Of a stretch of DNA of 64,000 nt, positions 7,938 to 18,419 are shown in pieces. The position numbers were made by a program, and so were the translations under genes. The notes under the pieces were generated by a model. The model did not search any database and had not been told where the DNA came from. It saw only the letters and a program-made list of their open reading frames with translations. This stretch comes from Crenothrix sp. D3. GTDB lineage: Bacteria; Pseudomonadota; Gammaproteobacteria; Methylococcales; Methylomonadaceae. Position 1 is the first letter of the stretch; every line of letters starts with the position of its first letter. The DNA is taken from assembly GCA_002134785.1 (NCBI GenBank), contig MBQZ01000094.1:44243-108242 (forward strand), in the 5' to 3' direction.

Positions 7938-9771
7938 TATGGTCTTGTAAATATTGCTTAATCACTTTTGCTGCAATAGGTGCTGCGACTGACGCACCGT
8001 GACCACCGTTTTCAGCAATAACAGCGATGGCTATTTTTGGGGCATTGGCAGGTGCAAAAGCAATAAACAGAGCGTGATCGCGGTATTTAAATTCAATGGC
8101 GTTTTCATTATATTTGGCATTTTGTTTAATGCCTAGCACTTGAGCCGTGCCAGTTTTTCCTGCCATAAGATAGTCAAAGTCTTTTTTAAGAGCATGGGCA
8201 GTACCGCGTTCGTTGTGAACGACATCAACCATTGCGGAAACGATGGTGTCAACATTGCTTTTCTTGAGTGGAATAATTTCTTGGTGTGTTTCAGGGCCTT
8301 TACGCGTTTCGGTTGCAGAAACGATTTTGTCTACCAGAAAAGGCGTGACTACGTCTCCTCTATTTGCCAGTGTGGCAGTTGCTCTGGCAAGTTGTATGGG
8401 TGTGACTTGATTTGACCCTTGACCTATGCCTGTGATGAGGGTCTCACCGGGATACCATGATTGCTTTTTTTGTTCTAATTTCCATTCGCGTGAAGGTAGC
8501 AAGCCCGTTTTTTCATTTGCCAAATCAATGCCCGTTTTTTCACCAAAGCCAAATTTTTGTAAAAAGTTGTGCATATCATCAATGCCAAGTGTGGAGGCGA
8601 GACGGTAAAAATACACGTCACAAGATTCGGCGATGGCATCGCTGACGTTTACCGCGCCATGACCTGTTTTTTTCCAACAACGGTATTTGTGATCGACATT
8701 AGGCAATTGATAATAACCAGGACAGAAAAGACGTTGTGAGGCAGTAACAGCGTTATGCTCCAGTCCTGCGAGGGCAACAAAGGGTTTAAGTGTTGAGCCA
8801 GGAGGATAGAGTCCACGCAAAGCCCGATTGTATAACGGTTGATTTTCCGATAATTGAAGAGCTTGGTAGGCATCATTAGCGATACCTGCCACGAAAGGAT
8901 TTGGATCAAAGCTGGGACGACTAGTGAAGACTAATACGCCACCTGTTTTAACCTCAATGGCAACTACCGCACCATTGAAAGGTGCGAGTGCGTCATAAGC
9001 AGTTTTTTGTAAATCCATATCTAAGGTGAGATGGAGATTCGCGCCTTGGACAGCATCGGTTTCATTGAGCGTATTGAGCGGTCGTGCTTGTACATTGGTT
9101 TCTATTTCCGCATAACCCGTTTTGCCATGTAATTGGGTTTCATAAGAGCTTTCTATGCCAAGTTTGCCAACGTGGGTTGAACCTTGATATTCCTCTGCGG
9201 ACAGTGTTTTAACTTCTGCTTCATTAATACGTCCTACATAACCGACGACATGAGCAGCTAACTCACCGTAAGGGTAATGTCTTACCAGTCGTTGCTTAAT
9301 ATCAACACCTGGAAAAAAAGGTCTGTTGACGGCAAATTTAGCAATTTCATCGTCACTCATACTTAATAACAACGGCGTGCTGGTAAAACGTTTTTGGCGT
9401 TTGCGTTGTTTTTGGTAAAGATCTATTTTTTCGTCGGGGATGTTCAGTAGTTTTTGCAACTGTAACAGGGTTTCATCCATATCCTTGACTTTTTCAGGGA
9501 CAATTTCGAGGCTGTAAGACTGGGTGTTTTCGGCAAGAATATTGCCGTGGCGGTCATAAATCATGCCGCGTGTCGGTACGATTGGATAGATTTTAATGCT
9601 GTTATCTTTTGCCAGTGTCGCATAATGTTCATGACCTGCAACCTGTAGGTGAATCAAGCGAACAATAAGCCCTGTCGTTAATAACATAATGGCAATAAAG
9701 GCTGCCATGATGCGATTAAGAAATAAATGGCTTTCTAACTGAGTGTCTTTAATAGAGTGAACGCGAGACAT
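7927..9771 (-). CDS. mrdA: Penicillin-binding protein 2 (elongasome transpeptidase)
   Basis: 614 residues. One N-terminal membrane anchor (about 21-43) is followed by the dimerisation/pedestal domain and the transpeptidase domain. Catalytic motifs are STLK (Ser326, Lys329), SCD (383-385, the PBP2-type form of SxN) and KTGT (539-542). Cross-links peptidoglycan during cell elongation in the periplasm. Length is normal for PBP2. It lies between mreD and rodA in the conserved order. Confidence 0.96.
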   Translation of the reverse strand: MSRVHSIKDTQLESHLFLNRIMAAFIAIMLLTTGLIVRLIHLQVAGHEHYATLAKDNSIKIYPIVPTRGMIYDRHGNILAENTQSYSLEIVPEKVKDMDETLLQLQKLLNIPDEKIDLYQKQRKRQKRFTSTPLLLSMSDDEIAKFAVNRPFFPGVDIKQRLVRHYPYGELAAHVVGYVGRINEAEVKTLSAEEYQGSTHVGKLGIESSYETQLHGKTGYAEIETNVQARPLNTLNETDAVQGANLHLTLDMDLQKTAYDALAPFNGAVVAIEVKTGGVLVFTSRPSFDPNPFVAGIANDAYQALQLSENQPLYNRALRGLYPPGSTLKPFVALAGLEHNAVTASQRLFCPGYYQLPNVDHKYRCWKKTGHGAVNVSDAIAESCDVYFYRLASTLGIDDMHNFLQKFGFGEKTGIDLANEKTGLLPSREWKLEQKKQSWYPGETLITGIGQGSNQVTPIQLARATATLANRGDVVTPFLVDKIVSATETRKGPETHQEIIPLKKSNVDTIVSAMVDVVHNERGTAHALKKDFDYLMAGKTGTAQVLGIKQNAKYNENAIEFKYRDHALFIAFAPANAPKIAIAVIAENGGHGASVAAPIAAKVIKQYLQDHNEN

Positions 9772-9826
9772 AATTAAGGCTTACGATTCAAACAACAACG
9801 AACTAGAGGCTGGCTTATGCTGGCTG

Positions 9827-10318
9827 TCATTCGGGCTGATTAGTTTGCATTGATAAACGAACGCAACGTAATACTCTATAAACTAATGGCCAACAAGCGG
9901 TACCTGTTATTACAGGTAGCCAGAAATCAGTCGTTAGTTGTATAGGATGGTGTAGGTTTTTTATGAAGAAAAATAGTAGTTGAGAGACCAACAATGCACA
10001 GAAAATAAACAATACTTGTTGCATTAAGGCGTATTGACGTAGGCGTTTATGTAGTTTGAGGCAGGCGTAGATGACTAGTGAATAAGCTAAGGCGTGTTGA
10101 CCAAATAATTGACCTGTTAATACGTCAGTTAGCAAACCAATTGTCCACGCGTGAAAAATGCCAACTCGTTCGGGCAATGCAAGTGACCAATAAATAAGCG
10201 TTAGCAATACCCAGTCTGGATTAAATAATTCCAACGTAGCCGACCAAGGTATAATTCTTAGGCACATGGCTAACACTATTGTCAGCGCAACCCGACAAAA
10301 CCATATTGTTTTATTCAT
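9827..10318 (-). CDS. mreD: Rod-shape-determining membrane protein MreD
   Basis: 163 residues, strongly hydrophobic with about five membrane segments; FNPDWVLLTLIYWSLALPERVGIFHAW and GLLTDVLTGQLFGQHALAYSLV are typical MreD blocks. It forms the membrane link of the elongasome with MreC. The start overlaps the end of mreC by 8 bp, and mrdA begins about 55 bp further on. Identification rests on family pattern and conserved position. Confidence 0.92.
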   Translation of the reverse strand: MNKTIWFCRVALTIVLAMCLRIIPWSATLELFNPDWVLLTLIYWSLALPERVGIFHAWTIGLLTDVLTGQLFGQHALAYSLVIYACLKLHKRLRQYALMQQVLFIFCALLVSQLLFFFIKNLHHPIQLTTDFWLPVITGTACWPLVYRVLRCVRLSMQTNQPE

Positions 10319-11213
10319 TGGTCGGAACTATGGGGGCGGGCGTATTAAGAATGGGTTCAGAGATAGTGGGCTTTGATATGAGGGGTACGGGTGTTGAGTG
10401 ACTCCAGACAATCATCAGCTCTCTGTTACGATCTAACAGGGATTTAGGCGTAGCCGTAATGTTAGCGAAGGGTTTGTTAGGCTGTGAGGTAAATTCATCA
10501 ACAACACCGACAGGATAACCTTGCGGAAATGTTCCGCCTAAGCCTGATGTTATCAGTAAATCACCTGGACGAATATCCGCGTTGCTCGGTAAAAAAGGCA
10601 AATTCAGTTGGTTTAGTTGACCACTACCTACCGCAATAGTTAGCAAGCCGTTACGGTTAATCTGCACGGGAATCGCATGATTAAGATCAGTGATTAGCAT
10701 AATTTCTGAGGTGAGTGGTAAGGCACGAAATACCTGCCCTACCACGCCGTTTGCATCTAATACGGGTTGTTGTGGATGAACACCAAAATTTGTTCCTTTG
10801 TTGACCACAAGAATATGATCATAAGGTGATGTATTAATGGATAATAATTCAGCAATTAACACTTGTTCGCCCAGTTTAAAGGAGTTTTCCAATAAAGCAC
10901 GGAGACGAACATTTTCTTTTTCTAGCGAGTCCAGTTTAAGTAACTGGGTTTGGCGTACCAGCTGTTCATTACGCAAGTTCGCATTTTCACGGACTAATGC
11001 AGTATAAGAACCGAAAGATTCAGTAGCCTGCTTAATGAGCGCACTAGGCAAGTCAATTGCATATTTTAATGGATCGACAATATAGGATAACGATAGTCGC
11101 AACGTATCCAATTTAGAGCTTCTGTGCTCAGTCACCAACAAGGCAATCGAAGCGATAACTGCCACAAGCAGGCGAGTATTAATGGACGGAGCAGTGGCAA
11201 ATATCAGTTTTAT
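10311..11213 (-). CDS. mreC: Rod-shape-determining protein MreC, probable AUA start
   Basis: 300 residues if translation begins at the ATA at 11213-11211. This start is placed 8 nt after a GAGG Shine-Dalgarno (minus strand, 11225-11222) and gives the usual MreC N-terminus (KLIFATAPSINTRLLVAVIASIALL membrane helix). The first standard start in frame is a GTG at 11165, which would cut away most of the membrane anchor and has no Shine-Dalgarno. After the helix come a coiled coil (about 75-115) and the periplasmic beta domain (ANGVVGQVFRALPLTSEIMLITD, GDLLITSGLGGTFPQGYPVG). MreC bridges MreB/MreD and PBP2. The gene itself is certain; the start is unusual. Confidence 0.9.
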   Translation of the reverse strand: MKLIFATAPSINTRLLVAVIASIALLVTEHRSSKLDTLRLSLSYIVDPLKYAIDLPSALIKQATESFGSYTALVRENANLRNEQLVRQTQLLKLDSLEKENVRLRALLENSFKLGEQVLIAELLSINTSPYDHILVVNKGTNFGVHPQQPVLDANGVVGQVFRALPLTSEIMLITDLNHAIPVQINRNGLLTIAVGSGQLNQLNLPFLPSNADIRPGDLLITSGLGGTFPQGYPVGVVDEFTSQPNKPFANITATPKSLLDRNRELMIVWSHSTPVPLISKPTISEPILNTPAPIVPTNE

Positions 11214-11221
11214 AGCGAAAA

Positions 11222-11225
11222 CCTC
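11222..11225 (-). promoter_or_regulatory. Ribosome-binding site that supports the mreC AUA start
   Basis: GAGG on the minus strand, 8 nt before an ATA codon at 11213-11211 in the mreC frame. No ATG, GTG or TTG in this frame lies between the upstream TGA stop and the GTG at 11165. Confidence 0.65.
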
Positions 11226-11298
11226 GTATCAGTTAAAAACAGAACTATCGGGTGCGTTATATCGACAGTAGCTAGAATAAATGGTTTAAAGCAGTGGT

Positions 11299-12365
<1,067 letters not shown>

Positions 12366-12497
12366 TGAAAAATAGCGTTACTTTATCAATCAAGCGGGTA
12401 TTAGAGCAAGATATAAAGTATGATATTTGCCATAATACTGATTTAGATACACCAATAGTCCACCGTATAAATTGAATTTTAAGTAAGGAGCAAAAAA

Positions 12498-13931
12498 ATG
12501 GCGCAATGGGAAACTGTTATTGGGTTGGAAATTCACGCACAACTCGCCACAAAATCCAAAATTTTTTCAGGTGCATCTACTGCCTATGGCGCAGAACCTA
12601 ATACTCAAGCCTGTGCCGTTGATTTAGGCTTACCAGGTGTGTTGCCTGTACTCAACGAAGACGCAGTTTATAAAGCAGTCATTTTTGGCATGGCAATTGA
12701 AGCTCACATCGCACCTTATTCTGTATTTGCTCGAAAAAATTATTTTTACCCTGACTTGCCGAAAGGCTATCAAATCAGTCAAATGGATTTACCCATCGTT
12801 GGTATCGGACATATCGACATTGAAGTTGATGGTGAAACCAAGCGCATTGGCGTGACGCGTGCGCATTTAGAAGAAGACGCAGGTAAATCACTGCATGAAA
12901 GTTTCCACGGTTTAAGCGGCATCGACTTAAACCGTGCGGGTACGCCATTATTAGAAATTGTTTCTGAACCTGATTTGCGTTCAGCCAAAGAAGCAGTCGC
13001 TTATATGCGCACGCTGCATGAATTAGTGCGTTATTTAGGTATCTGTGATGGCAATATGCAGGAAGGCTCATTTCGTTGTGATGCTAACGTCTCGGTGCGC
13101 CCTAAAGGACAAGCAGAATTTGGTACTCGCGCGGAAATTAAAAACATCAATTCGTTTAAATTTGTTGAAAAAGCCATCAATCATGAAATTGCCCGCCAAA
13201 TTGAATTGATAGAAAACGGCGGTACAGTGGTACAAGAAACCCGTTTGTATGATTCAGTGAAAGATGAAACCCGCTCTATGCGTAGTAAAGAAGAAGCCAA
13301 CGATTACCGCTACTTTCCTGATCCTGACTTACTGCCTGTTCATATCAGCGAAGACTTTAAAGCTCAAATCAAAGCCGAACTGCCCGAATTACCCAAAGCG
13401 AAAAAACAACGCTTTAAAACGGAGTATGCCTTAGATGATGAGAACGCAACCATTCTTACTTCATCACGACCTTTAGCGGATTATTTTGAAGCGGTGGTTA
13501 AACAATCGGGTTGTGAAGCTAAACTGTGTGCTAATTGGATGACAGGTACTTTATCTGCCGCCTTGAATAAAGCAGGTTTAGATATTATCGATTCACCTGT
13601 TAATGAACAACGTTTTGCCAGTTTATTGGCGCGTATCGCTGACAACACCATTTCTGGCAACATTGCCAAACAAGTGTTTGAAGCACTTTGGCAAGGCACT
13701 GATACGACGGATGAAATTATTGAAGCCCAAGGCTTAAAACAAATTACGGACACAGGCGCGATTGAAGCGATTATCACTGAAATCATTGCGGCGAATGCCA
13801 AACAAGTGGAGCAGTACCGTGGGGGCAATGAAAAAATGTTTGGCTTTTTTGTTGGGCAGGTCATGAAAGCCATGCAAGGCAAAGCTAATCCTGCTGAAGT
13901 GAATAAAATATTGAACGCTAAGCTATCGTAG
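12498..13931 (+). CDS. gatB: Asp/Glu-tRNA(Asn/Gln) amidotransferase subunit B
   Basis: 477 residues. Binds and activates misacylated Glu-tRNA(Gln) or Asp-tRNA(Asn) in the GatCAB complex. Family blocks: [56 protein letters not shown], and a C-terminal YqeY-like domain ending in [20 protein letters not shown]. It has a good Shine-Dalgarno (AAGGAG). Uniquely here, gatC and gatA, which in many relatives lie between mreB and gatB, are absent, so they must be elsewhere. The 155-bp gap to mreB carries divergent promoters. Confidence 0.97.
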   Translation: MAQWETVIGLEIHAQLATKSKIFSGASTAYGAEPNTQACAVDLGLPGVLPVLNEDAVYKAVIFGMAIEAHIAPYSVFARKNYFYPDLPKGYQISQMDLPIVGIGHIDIEVDGETKRIGVTRAHLEEDAGKSLHESFHGLSGIDLNRAGTPLLEIVSEPDLRSAKEAVAYMRTLHELVRYLGICDGNMQEGSFRCDANVSVRPKGQAEFGTRAEIKNINSFKFVEKAINHEIARQIELIENGGTVVQETRLYDSVKDETRSMRSKEEANDYRYFPDPDLLPVHISEDFKAQIKAELPELPKAKKQRFKTEYALDDENATILTSSRPLADYFEAVVKQSGCEAKLCANWMTGTLSAALNKAGLDIIDSPVNEQRFASLLARIADNTISGNIAKQVFEALWQGTDTTDEIIEAQGLKQITDTGAIEAIITEIIAANAKQVEQYRGGNEKMFGFFVGQVMKAMQGKANPAEVNKILNAKLS

Positions 13932-14047
13932 CTTGAATAGAGCGATAACGAAACTGAACAATCATCACAGAAATGTTAGGTTACGTTATCGCTAACTCAA
14001 CCTTGTACCTACATTCCCGTCTTAAAAACCTCTCCTTATTTTCAAAA

Positions 14048-15436
14048 ATGCTCACACACGTCTCGCCCATTCCTAAATCACAAATTTCTGCCCGACAAAA
14101 TTTGCGGTGGCTGTTTATCCTCAGAAACATGATGGTCGCCAGTGAATCACTGCTGATTTTTATCTCAGTGTATGTGCTGAATATTCGACTACCCGAACAA
14201 CAGCTCTGGCTAGTCATCGCGTCGATTGTTGCTGTTAATGTGTACACATTAATACGCTTGGATACCGATGAATCAGTGACGCACCTAGAGATTTTTTTGC
14301 AACTCAGTATGGATGTACTGGGTATTGCGGGTTTGCTATATCTAACAGGTGGCGCGTCCAATCCTATTATTTGGGTGTTTTTGTTACCCGTGATTATTGC
14401 CGCTATCATGCTACCGCAGTCATTCGCGTGGAATATGGTTATTTTAACGACCACCTTATACACAATATTGATTACTTATAACGTGCCGTTGCCGTCTATA
14501 GAACCACACGCGCCCGATCCAGCAATGAGTCATTCTGATATGAGTAGCTATCAAATGCTACGACAGGCGCATATTCTCAGTGACAAACATTATTTTAATT
14601 TGCATATGTTTGGGATGTGGTTTGGTTTTGTATTTAGTGCGGGTTTGGTGGCTTTTTTTGTGGTGGCATTGTCTAAAGCCTTAAAAGTTCAAGAACGTAG
14701 TTTAGCCGAAGCGCGTGAAAGTGCATTACGCGATGAACGCGTCGTCGCACTCGGCACATTAGCTGCCAGTGCCGCGCACGACATGGGGACACCTTTAGGC
14801 ATCATTGCTATCGTTGCACATGAATTGGAACAAGAATACCCCGCACATCTTTATCCTGATTTGCATCAGAAAGCCATCATCATGCAGCAACAAATTAATC
14901 GTTGCAAAGAGACGCTGTCGGTGATGTCAGCTTCAGCGGGGGAGATGCGTGCCGAGTCGGGTGGCAGTATGTTATTGACTGACTATATCGACAGCGTGAT
15001 TATGCAATGGCGTACCCACCAGCCATCGGCAAAACTGAATTTTTTTATCGAGTCAACCGTTGCTATGGATGCAAAAATCATTGCTGAACGCACACTCACC
15101 CATTCCATTATTAACATTTTAAATAACGCAGCCGAAGCCACACAGCCTGAATTAGGCATCGAATTTCATGCTGATTGGGACTTAGAACAAGCTACCTTTA
15201 AAATCTGTGATTTTGGCTCAGGGCTACCACCCGAATTACTTGAATTTGCAGGCAAGCAACCTGTCGTGAGTAAAAAGCGTGGTTTAGGCGTGGGCTTATT
15301 TTTAACTTACTCCACCATCAGTCGTTTGGGTGGCAAAATTAACCTTTATAATAAGGAGGGAGGGGGGGCGTGCGTCGAAATCACCCTGCCTCTTTTAACC
15401 ATCGAGAATCATAATGACAACTACGGAAACGGATAA
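14048..15436 (+). CDS. RegB/PrrB-like redox-sensing histidine kinase
   Basis: 462 residues from ATG 14048; an ATG at 13973 would add 25 residues not typical of the family. About six N-terminal membrane helices contain GGASNPI (101-107), matching the RegB quinone-sensing motif GGxxNP. The H-box reads LGTLAASAAHDMGTPLG (His244), and a cysteine 42 residues later (Cys286, NRCKETL) fits the redox-active cysteine of RegB. The N, G1 and G2 boxes follow: NILNNAAEA, DFGSGLP and RGLGVGLFLTY. RegB/RegA systems adjust respiration and energy metabolism to redox state. It overlaps the response regulator by 23 bp. Confidence 0.88.
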   Translation: MLTHVSPIPKSQISARQNLRWLFILRNMMVASESLLIFISVYVLNIRLPEQQLWLVIASIVAVNVYTLIRLDTDESVTHLEIFLQLSMDVLGIAGLLYLTGGASNPIIWVFLLPVIIAAIMLPQSFAWNMVILTTTLYTILITYNVPLPSIEPHAPDPAMSHSDMSSYQMLRQAHILSDKHYFNLHMFGMWFGFVFSAGLVAFFVVALSKALKVQERSLAEARESALRDERVVALGTLAASAAHDMGTPLGIIAIVAHELEQEYPAHLYPDLHQKAIIMQQQINRCKETLSVMSASAGEMRAESGGSMLLTDYIDSVIMQWRTHQPSAKLNFFIESTVAMDAKIIAERTLTHSIINILNNAAEATQPELGIEFHADWDLEQATFKICDFGSGLPPELLEFAGKQPVVSKKRGLGVGLFLTYSTISRLGGKINLYNKEGGGACVEITLPLLTIENHNDNYGNG

Positions 15437-15962
15437 ACCGCGCTTATTGCTAGTCGATGATGACGTGACGTTTTGCATGGTGTTAAAAAGCGCGTTAGAA
15501 AAAAGAAATTATGAAGTGCTAGTGGCTAACGATGTCAGTAGTGGTATTTTACTGGCTGAACAAAACTTACCCGAATATGCGGTGATTGATTTGCGTATCG
15601 GTTATGAGTCGGGCTTAGAGCTGGTGAAAGCACTCATTGCCTTGGATGATAATACCCAAATTGTCATGCTAACAGGGTTTGCTAGTATTGCCACTGCGGT
15701 CGAAGCCATTAAATTAGGCGCGGTGCATTATTTAACCAAGCCTGCCAATGCCGATGAAATTGTTCACGCGCTTAATAAAAATGACGGTGATTCTGCGGTC
15801 TCTATCAGTGAAAACCCATTATCGGTTAAACGCTTAGAATGGGAGCATTTACAAAAAGTGCTGATGCAGCATGAAGGCAATATCTCTGCCGCCGCCCGCG
15901 CTTTGAATATGCACCGCCGTACTTTGCAACGCAAATTAGAAAAAAAACCAGTACGCGAATAA
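15414..15962 (+). CDS. RegA/PrrA/ActR-like response regulator
   Basis: 182 residues. The receiver domain (about 9-125) has an acidic pocket (VDDD), the phospho-acceptor Asp59 in AVIDLRIGYESG, a conserved Thr (MLTGFAS) and Lys (YLTKPA). A short linker leads to a Fis-type helix-turn-helix (about 152-180): NISAAARALNMHRRTLQRKL, the nearly invariant DNA-binding helix of RegA. It is the cognate partner of the overlapping kinase and should control respiratory and redox genes. Its targets cannot be seen. Confidence 0.92.
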   Translation: MTTTETDKPRLLLVDDDVTFCMVLKSALEKRNYEVLVANDVSSGILLAEQNLPEYAVIDLRIGYESGLELVKALIALDDNTQIVMLTGFASIATAVEAIKLGAVHYLTKPANADEIVHALNKNDGDSAVSISENPLSVKRLEWEHLQKVLMQHEGNISAAARALNMHRRTLQRKLEKKPVRE

Positions 15963-16001
15963 CAAAGCACACTATAAATAAATAACATTGGGAGTAGGAA
16001 T

Positions 16002-16757
16002 ATGGTAAGTCTATCCGATCATGATTTAAATGAAGACTATGAAAAAGCACAGATTCGGCAATTTTTTCAGCAGCGACAAGAAGGAATTTGTGTTGAGGTT
16101 GGCGCGAATGAACCTGTTTCAGTGTGTTCACAAAGCCTGCATTTAGAAGAGCAATTAAATTGGCGATGTGTATTAATTGAACCCAATCCAAGTCTAGCGC
16201 AAAAAGCGGTACAACTTAGACCTAAAGCCACCGTTTGTGAAGTCGCTTGTACTTGCCCTGAAAATATCGGCACGATGGTATTGAGTATTCCACTGGATGA
16301 TAATAATCAGGAAGTCACAGGTCATGCCGCATTAGAAAAAAATGCCGATGAACATAACTATCAACACCATAACAGCATAGAAGTCCAAGCGGATACCTTG
16401 ACACATATTTTGCAAACCCAACAGATTCAGCAGATTGATTTTTTGTCGATTGATGTGGAAGGCGCGGAAATGGATGTGTTATTAGGCTTAGATTTTAGTC
16501 TTTATCAGCCGCAATTAATCTTGTTAGAAGACAAGCACTTGTATTTGAAAAAACATTTATTTTTAAAGCAACAAGGTTATAAATTAGTACGCCGACTCAA
16601 TAGAAATTGTTGGTATATATTGAAAGACCTCCCTCCGCCCGCTGTCCCTATGTTAGAAAAACTCAAATTATTTAAACGTATGTACATCAGCATTTGGTTT
16701 AAAAAAATCCATTATGCGTTTAGACATCAGACATTAAAGCCGTTTCAAACGTTGTAA
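16002..16757 (+). CDS. FkbM-family SAM-dependent methyltransferase
   Basis: 251 residues. FkbM-type fold: GICVEVGANEPV (SAM site), WRCVLIEPNPSLAQKA, TLTHILQTQQIQQIDFLSIDVEGAEMDVLLGL and LILLEDK. Such enzymes O-methylate sugars or other small molecules, often surface polysaccharides. The C-terminal ~50 residues are basic and hydrophobic and may contact membrane. A good Shine-Dalgarno (GGGAGTAGGA) precedes it. It stands alone after the regulator, and its substrate is unknown. Confidence 0.85.
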   Translation: MVSLSDHDLNEDYEKAQIRQFFQQRQEGICVEVGANEPVSVCSQSLHLEEQLNWRCVLIEPNPSLAQKAVQLRPKATVCEVACTCPENIGTMVLSIPLDDNNQEVTGHAALEKNADEHNYQHHNSIEVQADTLTHILQTQQIQQIDFLSIDVEGAEMDVLLGLDFSLYQPQLILLEDKHLYLKKHLFLKQQGYKLVRRLNRNCWYILKDLPPPAVPMLEKLKLFKRMYISIWFKKIHYAFRHQTLKPFQTL

Positions 16758-16778
16758 AACCAGCCGCTAACTGTAAAT

Positions 16779-16803
16779 GTTGGGGTTTGTACCTCACCCC
16801 AAC
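16779..16803 (+). terminator. stem-loop after the FkbM gene
   Basis: GTTGGGGT (16779-16786) pairs with ACCCCAAC (16796-16803) over a 9-nt loop. There is no T run, so it may be a dispersed intergenic hairpin instead of a true intrinsic terminator. Confidence 0.45.
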
Positions 16804-16835
16804 CTACACAATTCATCTAACACAATAACCAAACC

Positions 16836-17852
16836 ATGACTAAACAACCCTTTGGCCCGATTATGCTCGATGTGTCGGGCTTAACATTGACTGCGCATGA
16901 GCGTGACATCATCAATCACCCCAACACTGGCGCGGTGATATTGTTTTCCCGCAACTACGAAAGCCCAGAGCAAGTCACCGCGCTGATTAACGATATTCGT
17001 GCAGCAAGAAACGGCGATATTTTAATCGCTGTCGATCAAGAAGGCGGTAGAGTACAACGGTTTCGTACTGGCTTTACGCGCTTACCGCCTGCATCTTCTT
17101 ATGCTAATGAACCCGAATTGGCTGAACAAGCAGGTTGGTTAATGGCGATGGAATTATTAGCCGTCGGCGTGGATTTTAGTTTCGCACCCGTGTTAGATAT
17201 TGATTGCGGAGTCAGTGAAATTATCGGTGATCGTTCGTTCTCGACAGATGCCGAGTTAGCAACGCACTTGTCGAGTTTATTCAGAAAAGGCATGAACACT
17301 GCGGGTATGGCAGCCACAGGTAAGCATTTTCCTGGTCACGGCGCAGTCGCCTTAGATTCACATTTAACGCTCCCTGTTGATGAGCGCGATTTAGACAGCA
17401 TCCGTGCCAAAGACTTGCAACCATTCGCCCAACTGATTAATGAAGGCTTGGAAGCCATCATGCCCGCGCATGTTGTTTATTCAAAAGTTGACCCCAATCC
17501 AGCGGGCTTTTCTCCGTTTTGGTTGCAACAAATTTTGCGCGGGGAACTCAACTTTAACGGCACAATTTTCAGTGATGATTTAAGCATGGAAGGTGCGGCG
17601 AGTGTTGGCGATTTTCCCGAACGCGCCAGACAAGCGCAACTTGCAGGTTGTGACATGATTTTAGTGTGCAATAATCCTGCCGCAGCTGAACAAGTGCTAA
17701 ATGCTTTGCCTGTGACCGTAGACCCACTCAGGCAACACCGTCTGCAAGCCATGCAAGGCAAGTTTCATCTCAACCGCGAACAATTAATGAATACTCAACA
17801 ATGGCAACATATTACTAATCTTCTTACCCAAGGTAATCAACACCATGCTTAA
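16836..17852 (+). CDS. nagZ: Beta-N-acetylhexosaminidase NagZ
   Basis: 338 residues, glycoside hydrolase family 3, cytoplasmic. Removes GlcNAc from 1,6-anhydro-muropeptides in cell-wall recycling. Seen are MLDVSGLTLTAHE, VDQEGGRVQRF, the KHFPGHGAVALDSHLTLP loop with the catalytic His, and the IFSDDLSMEGA nucleophile region (Asp). No signal peptide. It overlaps the phosphoribosyltransferase gene by 8 bp, the same order seen in Pseudomonas. Confidence 0.96.
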   Translation: MTKQPFGPIMLDVSGLTLTAHERDIINHPNTGAVILFSRNYESPEQVTALINDIRAARNGDILIAVDQEGGRVQRFRTGFTRLPPASSYANEPELAEQAGWLMAMELLAVGVDFSFAPVLDIDCGVSEIIGDRSFSTDAELATHLSSLFRKGMNTAGMAATGKHFPGHGAVALDSHLTLPVDERDLDSIRAKDLQPFAQLINEGLEAIMPAHVVYSKVDPNPAGFSPFWLQQILRGELNFNGTIFSDDLSMEGAASVGDFPERARQAQLAGCDMILVCNNPAAAEQVLNALPVTVDPLRQHRLQAMQGKFHLNREQLMNTQQWQHITNLLTQGNQHHA

Positions 17853-18408
17853 TGAAATTCAAGACCTGCAAGAAATTCAACAAATACAGGAAAACGCTGA
17901 TTTACTGTACGATGAGCAAGCTGTAGAAGCCGCTTTGGATGCAATGGCAGCTGATATTAATAGCCAACTGGCGGACACTAATCCTATCGTGTTATGCGTG
18001 ATGAATGGCGGTATTGTGACAGCGGGTAAACTGCTTACGCGCTTAACCATGCAGTTAAATATCGATGCCATTAATGCCAGTCGTTATAGAAATCAAACCT
18101 TTGGTGGTGGTATTGATTGGATATTAAAACCGCGTGCCATATTACAAGACCGCACCGTATTAATTGTTGATGACATCCTAGATGAAGGCATTACCCTCGC
18201 CGCAATTCATGAATACTGCATACAACAAGGTGCGCGAGCGGTTTACAGCGCGGTATTAATTGATAAAAAATTGGGACATGACAAACCGATTAAGGCTGAT
18301 TTTGTTGGCTTAGAAACAGAAAATCGTTATTTATTTGGCTATGGCATGGACTATAAAGGTTATTGTCGTAACGCGGCTGGCATTTATGCCTGTAAAGAAA
18401 ATTCTTAA
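17845..18408 (+). CDS. hpt: Hypoxanthine-guanine phosphoribosyltransferase
   Basis: 187 residues. PRTase fold with the PRPP-binding signature VLIVDDILDEGITL and the early PPi-loop region VMNGGIVTAGKLL. The likely role is conversion of hypoxanthine or guanine to IMP/GMP. Its position between nagZ and a methylthio-nucleoside phosphorylase suits salvage of hypoxanthine released from methylthioinosine. It starts within the end of nagZ and ends 11 bp before mtnP, so the three form an operon. Confidence 0.9.
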   Translation: MLNEIQDLQEIQQIQENADLLYDEQAVEAALDAMAADINSQLADTNPIVLCVMNGGIVTAGKLLTRLTMQLNIDAINASRYRNQTFGGGIDWILKPRAILQDRTVLIVDDILDEGITLAAIHEYCIQQGARAVYSAVLIDKKLGHDKPIKADFVGLETENRYLFGYGMDYKGYCRNAAGIYACKENS

Positions 18409-18419
18409 GGAAACAGATT

